DNA from: a bacterium
Lineage (GTDB): Bacteria; Patescibacteriota; Dojkabacteria; JAKAPS01
Length of the DNA: 42,104 nt
NCBI GenBank assembly: GCA_021806925.1
Contig: JAKAPS010000008.1
Coordinates: 1 to 42,104, forward strand
Direction: 5' to 3'
Shown here: positions 29,167-38,915 of the stretch, in pieces
Layout of the letters: every line of letters begins with the position of its first letter
Position numbering within the stretch: the first letter of the stretch is position 1
Notes under the pieces: generated by a model
The model's input: only the letters and a program-made list of their open reading frames with translations
Told to the model about the DNA's origin: nothing
The model's database searches: none
Translations under genes and position numbers: made by a program

Positions 29167-29991
29167 ATGGAAAAGATTGCAAAATTAAAGATCTACATAA
29201 GAAATAAGGTAAAAATGTACAAAGCTGTAAACGGAAAGATAGATATTATTGGACTGATAAACTACATACTAAAGATATACCCGCAGACTAAAACTGTAAA
29301 ATTTGGGAAATTAGAAGAAATAGAGTATAGGGTAAATAAATTTGATCTTGACGTAATTAATGAAGTTATTGTCGATGATTGCTACAAAATACGAAATTTG
29401 AAACTAACCCCAAAGAACATAATTGATATTGGTGCTTTCATTGGTGATTCTACAATTCTTATGGCGAGTAAATTTAATAATGCCAATATATTTGCCTTTG
29501 AACCAGAGAAAGATAATTTCGAATTACTCAAAAAAAATGTGGCAAATTACAAAAATGTAAAGATATTTCCATATGCAGTAAGTAAAATTGAGCATGCAGA
29601 TTTAAGCCTGGATAAAAGAAATAGTGGTGGCCATGTATTAATTCATACTAATGGAACAGCAAAAAGCAATATAGAAACAATTGAATTCGCGAGCATATTC
29701 AAGGAAAATAATTTGAAATCATGTGATATATTAAAAATAGACTGTGAAGGAGGAGAATATGATATATTCCTTAATAAAGAGAACCATAAATATATAAAAG
29801 ATATAAAAGTTATACTTATGGAATATCATATATTTGATGGAAGTAAATCATACCTGTTAAAAGCAAGAAAATTAGAGAATACACTAAAGGAACTTGGATT
29901 CAAAGTTCATACAAGAACATCAAAGAACATATTAGGTCAAATTAACAAAGATACAAGAATGCTTGAAGCTATAAACATATTTACAAGTTGA
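29167..29991 (+). CDS. FkbM-family methyltransferase
   Basis: NIIDIGAFIGDSTILMASKF, AFEPEKDNFELLKKNV, DILKIDCEGGEYDIF. Confidence 0.9.
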   Translation: MEKIAKLKIYIRNKVKMYKAVNGKIDIIGLINYILKIYPQTKTVKFGKLEEIEYRVNKFDLDVINEVIVDDCYKIRNLKLTPKNIIDIGAFIGDSTILMASKFNNANIFAFEPEKDNFELLKKNVANYKNVKIFPYAVSKIEHADLSLDKRNSGGHVLIHTNGTAKSNIETIEFASIFKENNLKSCDILKIDCEGGEYDIFLNKENHKYIKDIKVILMEYHIFDGSKSYLLKARKLENTLKELGFKVHTRTSKNILGQINKDTRMLEAINIFTS

Positions 29992-30028
29992 GTGGAAACA
30001 GTTAAATACAGTATACTTTAGAACTAAA

Positions 30029-30101
30029 AGCGAGAGACGGGACTCGGACCCGCGACGGCTGGTTTGGAAAACCAGTACTCTACCAACTGAGCTACTCTCG
30101 C
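30029..30101 (-). tRNA. tRNA-Gly(TCC)
   Basis: Reverse complement GCGAGAG-TA-GCTC..GAGT-A-CTGGT-TTTCCAA-ACCAG-CCGTC-GCGGG-TCCGAGT-CCCGT-CTCTCGC. Confidence 0.92.
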
Positions 30102-30176
30102 ATGTATACATTGGTATTTTAATAAAAAATGATAAATATTGCAATTCTTTAAAAATAATTACATAATTAACACATA

Positions 30177-30761
30177 GTGAATAAGGGAAACAATATCATA
30201 AATATAGTAATCGGTGCTTTTACAATAATAGTAGTTGCGATAATTGTGTTTATTGCTGTAAAAAATTCACCGCAATCATCAGGAACTCTTCAACCTGCAC
30301 CAACTGTAGGATCAAATGAGATTGATTTTACACTTCCATCATTTAATAACAATCAAAACTACACATTATCATCGTACAAAGGTAAAAAACCAGTAATTTT
30401 AGAGTTCATGGCATTCTGGTGTCCACATTGTCAAAATGAGACAAAGGTTCTAGACCAAGTTTATTCTCAATATAGCAGTGATGTTCAAATAATTGCAGTT
30501 CAAGCCAGTCCATATTACAGAGGTTATGAAAGTACTGGGTTAACTACCCCAGCTGGTGATTCTGATTATCAATATTTTAAAAACACATTAGGTGTACAAT
30601 ACCCTATATTAAAAGATCCTAATATAGCAACGGCAAATAAATATGGAGTTACAGGATTCCCTACATTTTATTTGATTGACAAGACTGGAAAGATTGTTAG
30701 CACGACATCAGGAGAACAACCTTTGAGTTACTTAACAACATTTATAAACAAATACAAGTAA
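30177..30761 (+). CDS. TlpA-like membrane-anchored thiol oxidoreductase
   Basis: N-terminal TM; FMAFWCPHCQNETKVLDQ and GVTGFPTFYLIDKTGKI. Confidence 0.9.
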   Translation: MNKGNNIINIVIGAFTIIVVAIIVFIAVKNSPQSSGTLQPAPTVGSNEIDFTLPSFNNNQNYTLSSYKGKKPVILEFMAFWCPHCQNETKVLDQVYSQYSSDVQIIAVQASPYYRGYESTGLTTPAGDSDYQYFKNTLGVQYPILKDPNIATANKYGVTGFPTFYLIDKTGKIVSTTSGEQPLSYLTTFINKYK

Positions 30762-30764
30762 ATT

Positions 30765-31274
30765 ATGTATTTTGCGATGTTTAAAATAGTGTTTAGGCAG
30801 GTTATTGTTGAACCTCTTGCTTTATTATCCAGAATTTCACTAGGGATAATATTCTTAACAGCTGGAATATCTAAAATATACGATTTACAATCTTTTTACA
30901 TAAACGTACTTAATTATAATATTATAAAAGGTGAAATTGCATATGTATTCTCTATGACGCTTCCATTTATTGAGGTCATACTTGGAATATACCTAATATT
31001 TGGAATATACAAGAAAATAACCAATTCTATATCCCTATTTCTTCTCCTCCTTTTTATATATGCTATTTCATATGCAATAATTACGAAGCAACCAGTATCA
31101 GGTTGTGGTTGTTTTGGTGCTCTTGTTCGAGAGAAGATTAGTGTGTGGGACATAGTTAGAGATGTATTCTTTGTTTTAATGAATATACTTTCTCTCACAT
31201 TTGATAGAATTCAAATGAAGAAAGTAAGAGAGAGATTTAAGAAACCTGAATTTAGCTATAGGCTAAATGAGTAA
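30765..31274 (+). CDS. MauE/DoxX-like membrane protein
   Basis: 169 aa; LSRISLGIIFLTAGISKIYD and VSGCGCFGALVREKISVWDIVRD. Confidence 0.75.
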   Translation: MYFAMFKIVFRQVIVEPLALLSRISLGIIFLTAGISKIYDLQSFYINVLNYNIIKGEIAYVFSMTLPFIEVILGIYLIFGIYKKITNSISLFLLLLFIYAISYAIITKQPVSGCGCFGALVREKISVWDIVRDVFFVLMNILSLTFDRIQMKKVRERFKKPEFSYRLNE

Positions 31275-31353
31275 CTTTTTGTAGTATTTCCCCAAAAGCA
31301 CATATTTTACTATACAGATGTAATAATTTTACATATATATCAAAGTAAGACAT

Positions 31354-32013
31354 ATGAAAATAAAGAAAAACAACAAACAGGAATTACCAAGAGAGAAAAT
31401 GAATTCAGTTGGAATAAATAACTTATCAAACAGTGATTTATTAGCACTTGTATTAGGAAGTGGAAACAGGAAGCAAAATGTTTTAGAAATCTCTAATATA
31501 ATATTTCCTGAATATTCTAAATACACTTATTCTGATAATTTTTCAATACAGGAACTTAGCAAAAAATTAAACATATCTAATGGATACATAATAAAATTGT
31601 TTGCAATACTTGAGATTGCAAGAAGGCTATATAACAAAAAAGAATACATTCAATCACTTAGTGATGTAATTGACAGATATACATATATATCAAGATATGA
31701 TAAAGAATATTTCTTTGCTATTCACCTAAATACACGGTCAAAGATACTACTAGAGGAAGTAGTAAGTATTGGAACAGAAACGTCAGCTATTGTATCTGTA
31801 AAAGAACTAATTGCAAAAGCTATCGAATTAAAGACATTTGCATTAATCATAATACATAATCACCCATCAGGTGAATCAGAACCTTCACACGAAGATATAA
31901 AGATTACGAATGAGTTGTTAAACGCATGTAGCTACTTTGATATAAAGTTGTTGGACCATGTAATTATATCTCAGATGAATAATTTCTCGTTTAAGGATAA
32001 ACAAATTATTTGA
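31354..32013 (+). CDS. radC: RadC-family JAB/MPN domain protein
   Basis: ALIIIHNHPSGESEPSHEDIKIT...LLDHVIIS. Confidence 0.92.
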   Translation: MKIKKNNKQELPREKMNSVGINNLSNSDLLALVLGSGNRKQNVLEISNIIFPEYSKYTYSDNFSIQELSKKLNISNGYIIKLFAILEIARRLYNKKEYIQSLSDVIDRYTYISRYDKEYFFAIHLNTRSKILLEEVVSIGTETSAIVSVKELIAKAIELKTFALIIIHNHPSGESEPSHEDIKITNELLNACSYFDIKLLDHVIISQMNNFSFKDKQII

Positions 32014-32693
32014 CAAATAATAATAGGGTACTATATATTTTATTTGTGATTGTTATAAACTTCAAGTCATATGAACAAACAACTGGAGCACATGCGTTAA
32101 GCCTTGCAAAGATAGCAAACAATGTAAGCATTGATACTGGTGTGCGTATTATTCTTTGTGTAGAATCATTTGATTTAAGAGACATAAAAAGAATGGTAGA
32201 TGTTGAAGTATACACTCAACATATTGATCAATATGATTCTGGTGCAAAGACTGGATATGTAACCGCATTTGCAGCAAGAAAAGCAGGTGCAGATGGAACA
32301 CTTTTGAATCATTCTGAACATAAACTTGATTGGAATACATTAGTTCTATCAACATCAAAAGCAAAGGAGGAAGGTCTTGGGGTTATACTCTGTGCAGAGA
32401 CAATTGCGTTTGCTCAAAAAGAACTTGAGCTATTTCCTAATGAAATTGCACTTGAACTTCCTGAGCTAATATCAGGTAACATATCAATAACTAAAGCTAA
32501 TCCTAGCATAATAAAAGAAGCTGTTCATGTAATTGGAAGTGATAAATTACTTGTAGGTTCAGGAATAAGAACAGCGGATGATATAAAGGCATCGATTGAT
32601 TTAGGTGCTAAAGGCGTTATACTTGCCTCTGGATATGATCTGTCTAACGATCCAGAAAAGTATATATATAATCTGGCAAAAGCATTCTATTAA
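32010..32693 (+). CDS. tpiA: triosephosphate isomerase, archaeal type
   Basis: VINFKSYEQTTG, TLLNHSEHKLDW, ALELPELISGNISITKANP, VGSGIRTADDIKASIDLGAKGVILASG. Confidence 0.85.
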   Translation: MTNNNRVLYILFVIVINFKSYEQTTGAHALSLAKIANNVSIDTGVRIILCVESFDLRDIKRMVDVEVYTQHIDQYDSGAKTGYVTAFAARKAGADGTLLNHSEHKLDWNTLVLSTSKAKEEGLGVILCAETIAFAQKELELFPNEIALELPELISGNISITKANPSIIKEAVHVIGSDKLLVGSGIRTADDIKASIDLGAKGVILASGYDLSNDPEKYIYNLAKAFY

Positions 32694-32696
32694 TAT

Positions 32697-34202
32697 ATGG
32701 ATAATACACAAATCATCAAAAATAACAGCTTAAAATCATTTATACCAGAGAATGGGTTATATAAATACTTCTCTGGAGGTGACTGGTTACAAAGCGTAAC
32801 TGGTGAAACTATACCAGTACAATCCCCTATTGATAACTCAATTGTGGGCCGTATTCAATCAATCAGTGTATCTGAATTAAGAGATACATTTGAAAATGCT
32901 TTTTTTGCATTTTCAAAATGGTCAAGTAAAACGATGGATGAGAGAAGCAATATACTTGTAAGAACAGCTGATATAATGAGTGAGAATATAGATATTTTGA
33001 GTCATGTTTTATCATATGAAATAGGGAAAACAGTAGCTGACTCAAATGATGAAGTGGAAAGAACAGTTAGCCTTATAAAATACTATGCTGAAGAAGGCAG
33101 AAGAATACATAATGAATCCCTATACTCTGAAAGTTTCCCTGGATATAATAACAAAAAGATCGCTATAACAAAGAGAGTTCCTCTTGGAGTTGTTGTAGCA
33201 ATTCCACCATTTAATTATCCAATAAATGAAGGTGCTCCTAAAATTGTTGGAGCTTTAATTGCAGGAAATACAGTTGTTTTTAAGCCATCAACACAAGGTG
33301 CAATAAGTGCATTACTTATGGTTGAATGTTTTAGATTAGCGGGAATTCCAGAAGGCGTGTTAAATGCTGTAACTGGAAAATCAGATGTAATTGGTGATGA
33401 ATTAGTCACAAACAGGCGTTGCAGTGCCATAAACTTTACTGGAGGGACAAATACTGCAAATAGCATAAAATCAAAAATTGGATTGATACCATTAATTGCT
33501 GGTCTTGGAGGTAAGGACGCATCAATTGTATGTAATGACGCTGATATTGATCTTGCTGTTAGCGAGATTGCAAAAGGAGCTTTTTCATATGCAGGACAAA
33601 GATGTACTGGTATAAAAAGAGTACTTGTACAAAGTGATATAAAAGATCAATTTGAAGAAAAATTTGTTAAATATGTATCAGAACACTTCGTACTTGGTGA
33701 TCCAAGGGAGAAAGAAACAACAATGGGACCAGTAATCAATATCAGGACTGTTGAATTATTTGATGAACTATATGATGACGCAGTTAAATTAGGTGCTAAA
33801 GTGTTACTTGGAGGTAAGAATCTTGAAAATGAAAATAGACTTTTCTTAAATGCAACTATTCTAACCAATGTCTCATTAGATATGAAACTTGCAAAAGAGG
33901 AGCCATTTGCTCCAATATTGCCTATTATTCAATTTACTACAATAGAAGAAGCAGTTGATATAGCAAATTCATCTGAATATGGATTACAATCCAGCATATT
34001 TACAAAGGATATAAATACTGCATTTACAGTATCAGAGGCTTTAGATGTTGGAACTGTACAAATAAATGGAAAAGATTCAAGGGGACCTGATCATTTCCCA
34101 TTCATTGGAGTTAAGGCATCTGGAATTGGACAAGTTCAAGGTGCAAAGTACCTTATTGAATCTATGACTAGGATTAAAACTATAGTGATTAACAAAAAGT
34201 AG
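32697..34202 (+). CDS. gapN: aldehyde dehydrogenase, probably GapN (non-phosphorylating GAPDH)
   Basis: 501 aa; IAGLGGKDASIV, YAGQRCTGIKRVLV (catalytic Cys), INGKDSRGPDHFPFIGVKASGIG. Confidence 0.85.
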   Translation: MDNTQIIKNNSLKSFIPENGLYKYFSGGDWLQSVTGETIPVQSPIDNSIVGRIQSISVSELRDTFENAFFAFSKWSSKTMDERSNILVRTADIMSENIDILSHVLSYEIGKTVADSNDEVERTVSLIKYYAEEGRRIHNESLYSESFPGYNNKKIAITKRVPLGVVVAIPPFNYPINEGAPKIVGALIAGNTVVFKPSTQGAISALLMVECFRLAGIPEGVLNAVTGKSDVIGDELVTNRRCSAINFTGGTNTANSIKSKIGLIPLIAGLGGKDASIVCNDADIDLAVSEIAKGAFSYAGQRCTGIKRVLVQSDIKDQFEEKFVKYVSEHFVLGDPREKETTMGPVINIRTVELFDELYDDAVKLGAKVLLGGKNLENENRLFLNATILTNVSLDMKLAKEEPFAPILPIIQFTTIEEAVDIANSSEYGLQSSIFTKDINTAFTVSEALDVGTVQINGKDSRGPDHFPFIGVKASGIGQVQGAKYLIESMTRIKTIVINKK

Positions 34203-34303
34203 TATAATGGATGACTTCCATATTAAGGGCTTAGGTTCAATTAAATCATCTGTATGATTCTTGTATTGGCCAGCACGTTCTATTCACAAAAGATAAATTA
34301 TAA

Positions 34304-34873
34304 TTAAAATGGTTTTGTATTATCAGGACATGTGATTCTACTACCATTCTCAAACACATCTGCAAGAATAATCTCATCATCACTATTAACAAAATATACT
34401 TTATTATTTCTAAGATCAATAATTAAATCTACAATTTGAGATCCTGCCGCAAATACCGTACATCCAATAGCAGATAATGTTTTGGCAAAATCTTTACTAG
34501 ACATTTTGCAAGATCTAAGTACTACTTTAATAGGCCCTAATTTGTCGAATAGTTTGATTGCATTATTTCCTACAATATCCTCGATGTTTATAAATTCTCG
34601 ACTCCCCAACTGAATAGAAGTACCATCACCGTGACCAGACATAATCAATATTGACATTTTTCCATATATACTATTGATTCTAAGTAGCCTATTTACTAAA
34701 CCATACAGATCTCCACACTCAGCAACTAATAAATTCATATGCTCATTACCTACTGCACGATTTATATAATCGACGAAAGAACAATTAGCCATTGATCCGT
34801 TATAGTCTGAATAAGGGTTTATTATAAGACAGTATGGAATATTATTAATACTGTTTAGTTCATTGGTATCCAC
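34304..34873 (-). pseudogene. caspase-like (clan CD) peptidase domain fragment, 5' end cut by the IS66 element
   Basis: MSILIMSGHGDGTSIQLG and IKVVLRSCKMSS give a His-Cys dyad; the called GTG start lies within the IS terminal repeat. Confidence 0.6.
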
Positions 34874-36245
34874 TCAATAAGTTTGTGTAAATAAGGGAAA
34901 GTAGAGTAAAATTGAAGAAGGATGGCGAGTAATTTAGAAGAAGCGATAGAAATAATAAGGAAGCAGTCAGAAAGAATAGAAGAACTAGAGGAAATAATAA
35001 GGAGATTAACGAATCAACCAAGTAAGCCAAAGTTTTCACAAGAGAACTATTCACAAAGTAGGAATGATAAAAAAATAAAAAAGGAATGGAAGAAAGGAAG
35101 TAAGAATGGGAAAATAGTAGTAACGGAGAGGAAAGAAATAAGAGGAGGGAATGGTCAATGCACATGCGGATGCAAGGAATTTAAGATCATAAGAACAAGA
35201 AGCAGAATAGTACAGGGAATAAGCATAAAATTAAACAATATAGAATATAAATTAATAGATGAAGAATGTATTAAATGTAGAAAAGAATATAGAGCGAATG
35301 TAGATGAAATAGGATACAATAAGGAAACACGAAGTTTGATATCAATATTAAAATATGGATTTAGGATGACACATCCATTAATAAAGAAATTCCTAGAAGA
35401 ACAAGGAATACAAATAAGTAGTGGAGAAATAAGTAAAATATTAATGGAGAATAGCAAATCACTACAAGATGCATATACATATTTAAGAACAGTAGGGATA
35501 AAAAAGAGTAAATACAATCAAACAGATGCAACAATAACAAGAAGGAGAAACACAAAAAGAATAAAAAGAGAACATTTACAATTTACAGGAAATAAATATA
35601 TATCAACATTTAAGATAACAGATAAGTATAATATAGAAAGTGTATATCATGCAGTGACAAAAAGAGGAGTAAATAAAGGATTTGTAGCAGATGATTCAAC
35701 AAGCAATCATATAGGAAAAAGACAATTATGCTGGGTACATGAATTAAGACATTATCAAAAATTAACACCGATATTAAGAGGAAATATAAGAATAAAGGAA
35801 GAAATAATAAATGAATTAAGAGGAGTTTATCATGAAGAAAAAACATATGGAAATAATGCGACACAAGAAAAGAAGGAAGAAATACAAGAATTATTTAGAA
35901 GAGTAGTAAATAAGACAACAGGATATCTACCAATAGATGAATGCTTAAAAAGAACAAGAAAAAAAGAAAAAGAATTACTAATGTTTTTAGATTATCCATA
36001 TATACCAATACATAATAATGAATCAGAGAATAGTTTAAGAGAAGCAGTGATAATAAGGAAGATATCACATGAGACGAAATCGAAAATAGGAGATAAATCA
36101 TTAGAGAGGCATTTATCAGTAATACAAACGATAAAGAAACAGAAACTAAATTTATATCGAACATTTAGGGAAATAATAGAAGGGACATTTGATTTGAGTC
36201 TATTAACCAGTCTAACTGTTTAACACTAACTTATTGAGTGGATAC
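34866..36245 (+). mobile_element. single-ORF IS66-family insertion sequence
   Basis: Terminal inverted repeats GTATCCACTCAATAAGTTtGTG (34866-34887) and GTATCCACTCAATAAGTTaGTG (reverse of 36224-36245), 21/22 identical, bracketing one transposase ORF. Confidence 0.92.
34922..36223 (+). CDS. IS66-family transposase
   Basis: 433 aa; N-terminal coiled coil, zinc-finger-like CTCGCKEF...CIKC, C-terminal IPIHNNESENSLREAVIIRKIS. Confidence 0.9.
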   Translation: MASNLEEAIEIIRKQSERIEELEEIIRRLTNQPSKPKFSQENYSQSRNDKKIKKEWKKGSKNGKIVVTERKEIRGGNGQCTCGCKEFKIIRTRSRIVQGISIKLNNIEYKLIDEECIKCRKEYRANVDEIGYNKETRSLISILKYGFRMTHPLIKKFLEEQGIQISSGEISKILMENSKSLQDAYTYLRTVGIKKSKYNQTDATITRRRNTKRIKREHLQFTGNKYISTFKITDKYNIESVYHAVTKRGVNKGFVADDSTSNHIGKRQLCWVHELRHYQKLTPILRGNIRIKEEIINELRGVYHEEKTYGNNATQEKKEEIQELFRRVVNKTTGYLPIDECLKRTRKKEKELLMFLDYPYIPIHNNESENSLREAVIIRKISHETKSKIGDKSLERHLSVIQTIKKQKLNLYRTFREIIEGTFDLSLLTSLTV

Positions 36246-36900
36246 AAATATATTGTTATTATTAGACTGCAAATAGTAGTAATGACCCCGTGATATCTAC
36301 ATTAGTAGAAATATATTGTTATTATTAGACGTCTCAAACTAACTTGATGTATCCGACATCTACATTAGTAGAAATATATTGTTATTATTAGACGTCTCAA
36401 ACTAACTTGATGTATCCGACATCTACATTAGTAGAAATATATTGTTATTATTAGACTAAATTTATAGACGGTCATTGGTACCATATCTACATTAGTAGAA
36501 ATATATTGTTATTATTAGACGCAATGGTGTTCGATCTCTTTCATTGCGATCTACATTAGTAGAAATATATTGTTATTATTAGACTAAAAAAGTGGAAAAA
36601 ACTGCCAAGATATCTACATTAGTAGAAATATATTGTTATTATTAGACGGAATTTCTAGAACTCTGCAGAATTAAATCTACATTAGTAGAAATATATTGTT
36701 ATTATTAGACGAAAATCTCACAATGGGTGCGGTTTACAATCTACATTAGTAGAAATATATTGTTATTATTAGACTTTAAACGATGTTGTTTCAAAAACTA
36801 GCATCTACATTAGTAGAAATATATTGTTATTATTAGACGCATTCAGGATTGATACTGATGGAAAATCTACATTAGTAGAAATATATTGTTATTATTAGAC
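36246..36900 (-). CRISPR. type V-A CRISPR array, 10 complete repeats plus one truncated distal repeat, 10 spacers
   Basis: 36-nt repeat (minus strand) GTCTAATAATAACAATATATTTCTACTAATGTAGAT, spacers 26-28 nt; full repeats start at 36295, 36358, 36421, 36485, 36549, 36612, 36675, 36739, 36803, 36865. 3' handle TTTCTAC-TAAT-GTAGAT is the Cas12a type. Confidence 0.98.
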
Positions 36901-37136
36901 AGCATTTTCATTGTAATATCAATATAAAATTATATTGTATACAAAAACACATATAGTATGGTATTGAAAAATGCCTTAATAATAACACATGTTTTTATAA
37001 AAAACATAAACACTCAGGTTTCGTATTTTTTACATAACCTTGGCTAAATGAAATGACCAAGGTTTCATAATAACAATTTATACCCACTAATTTAGTTACA
37101 TATTAAATTTTAAATGTGCATAAACATTATATACCA
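36901..37136 (-). promoter_or_regulatory. CRISPR leader region between cas2 and the first repeat
   Basis: AT-rich noncoding 236 bp with two inverted repeats (36989-37007; 37036-37064). Confidence 0.6.
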
Positions 37137-37415
37137 TTAAAAATATATCACATCTTTGTCTTCATAGCTAGCACTACCATATCTTAGTATGTTTTTCTCA
37201 CATTTTGAACATATTTGGAAAATTAAAATATTGTCTGTCTTTTTAAATTTACTTTTATACTCATTCTCAACTTCTGTAATTATTATGTCTAGTAATCTTT
37301 GACTATTTTTTATTCTAAATACAGAATATTGAATTCTTTCTCCATATTGTGAAAGAAATTTTGAGAACTTTTGCCTTCTCTTATTTGATGAGAAATCATA
37401 TGCTACTATAATCAT
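37137..37415 (-). CDS. cas2: CRISPR-associated endonuclease Cas2
   Basis: 92 aa; MIIVAYDFSSNKRRQKFSKFLSQYGERIQYSVFRI. Confidence 0.95.
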   Translation of the reverse strand: MIIVAYDFSSNKRRQKFSKFLSQYGERIQYSVFRIKNSQRLLDIIITEVENEYKSKFKKTDNILIFQICSKCEKNILRYGSASYEDKDVIYF

Positions 37416-38362
37416 CTTATTTCAAATGGTTTAAATTTATATTTATCAGGGTTTGATATATACCTGTAATAACAACCTATATAATTATATAACTCTTCCT
37501 TCTTTTTAACTATTAACTCAAACCACACATTAACATATTTTTTAGTTATTTCACTATTTTTAAATGAATACATTCCATTTTTTATTTTAAAATCATTCTC
37601 ATTAAGTATTCCTAATGAATACATCTTGTATAACTCCTTATCAATAATTGGGCGTATTGGTTCCATTAGATCACAACTCAAGGATTTTCTTTGGAAAAAC
37701 ATCTTATGATACACACCTTTGTATGTATCAAACCCAAATAGCTTTAATAGTGCATCTATATAGTTAAATAAAAACGTATATCCAATATCAAGGAGTAGAT
37801 TATTAATATCCTCCTTTGTTTGTGGTGCCCTCCTATTCCAATCTAACTCATTAAACAATGTAGAGAAATATTTTCTCGCCACAGTCCCCTCTAGACCTAA
37901 CAAAATTTTGTAATCAGTTACATCATCAACTCTTGTTATGTAATCTTTATAATTAAATCCCAATTTATTGTACTGCTTAAGTACTCTATGTTGATTAATT
38001 ATTTTATTTTTTATAATTAACTTTGCTATTGATAAATTAGAATCTTCAGGAAGTAAATATTGTTTGCTTCTAAGAATATAATTTGCCTCTGAATATGACA
38101 TAACCTCAGCATATTGTTTAAATGATCTATTGAGGAATATTATAGATATACCTCGCTCCTTAATTTTTCTCAATATTTGAGTTGTAATTGTTAAATCTCC
38201 AATAACAAATATAGCAAAGATAGAAAAAAGTGATATTTGATTTATTGGGATTGTATTATTATATAGACGTATATTTTCATTTGAAAATCTCAATGAGTTT
38301 ACTTCTTTATTCCCAAAAACAAACAAAATCTTTTTATTTTTAAAGTCATTTATTTGTAGCAT
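37412..38362 (-). CDS. cas1: CRISPR-associated integrase Cas1
   Basis: 316 aa; Cas1-like layout ISIIFLNRSFKQYAEVMS, GLEGTVARKYFSTLFNELDWNRRAP; between cas4 and cas2. Confidence 0.95.
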   Translation of the reverse strand: MLQINDFKNKKILFVFGNKEVNSLRFSNENIRLYNNTIPINQISLFSIFAIFVIGDLTITTQILRKIKERGISIIFLNRSFKQYAEVMSYSEANYILRSKQYLLPEDSNLSIAKLIIKNKIINQHRVLKQYNKLGFNYKDYITRVDDVTDYKILLGLEGTVARKYFSTLFNELDWNRRAPQTKEDINNLLLDIGYTFLFNYIDALLKLFGFDTYKGVYHKMFFQRKSLSCDLMEPIRPIIDKELYKMYSLGILNENDFKIKNGMYSFKNSEITKKYVNVWFELIVKKKEELYNYIGCYYRYISNPDKYKFKPFEIR

Positions 38363-38915
38363 TTGAATTTAAACATAATTTACTATATATGCATTTGTTA
38401 CATTTATTCCTATTTGTTTTAATAGTTGAATTTATTGGATCAAAATTTTCTATATCTATCAAGAAATCCTTAAACTGTCTTAAATCATCATATGTAGGAA
38501 TATCAATATTGTAACTTTTATTATTCTTAAGCGAATATATTTCAATGGATTCTATCTTGTACTTCATCTCAATCAAACATACATATTGCCCCCATAACTG
38601 ATATATATATCCTTGATATATTTTTGTTATATTATACTTTCTTTCAATTAATTTGTGATTTTTGACATTTAACAAATCTATTTTCCCGCATAAATTATAT
38701 TCATCGCTAAATACAGACATACCTTGAAATATATATTTACTTGTTGAATACATATTGCCATCTATATTTTTATGATTCAATGAACCGTTAAATTGGAATT
38801 TACTTTGATAATCAAATTTACCATAATTTTCATACACAGAATGTACATACAATGAATATGGACAAAATATAAAATCATTTAGTTTTGATATTTGTATGTA
38901 TGAGTCCATTATCAA
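38346..38915 (-). CDS. cas4: CRISPR-associated exonuclease Cas4
   Basis: 189 aa; FCPYSLYVH, GKIDLLN...LIERKYN, CNKCIYSKLCL four-Cys cluster. Confidence 0.93.
   Translation of the reverse strand: MIMDSYIQISKLNDFIFCPYSLYVHSVYENYGKFDYQSKFQFNGSLNHKNIDGNMYSTSKYIFQGMSVFSDEYNLCGKIDLLNVKNHKLIERKYNITKIYQGYIYQLWGQYVCLIEMKYKIESIEIYSLKNNKSYNIDIPTYDDLRQFKDFLIDIENFDPINSTIKTNRNKCNKCIYSKLCLNSNATNK

Noticed and set aside
29932-30144. 70-aa minus-strand ORF SSSVGRVLVFQTSRRGSESR
   Set aside because: It is a translation of the tRNA-Gly gene, a common false ORF.
34860-36164. Several Leu/Ser/Phe-rich minus-strand ORFs across the IS66 element
   Set aside because: Low-complexity antisense shadows of the A-rich transposase gene.
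36901-37136. tracrRNA-like anti-repeat near the array
   Set aside because: No repeat-complementary segment seen; Cas12a systems do not need one.
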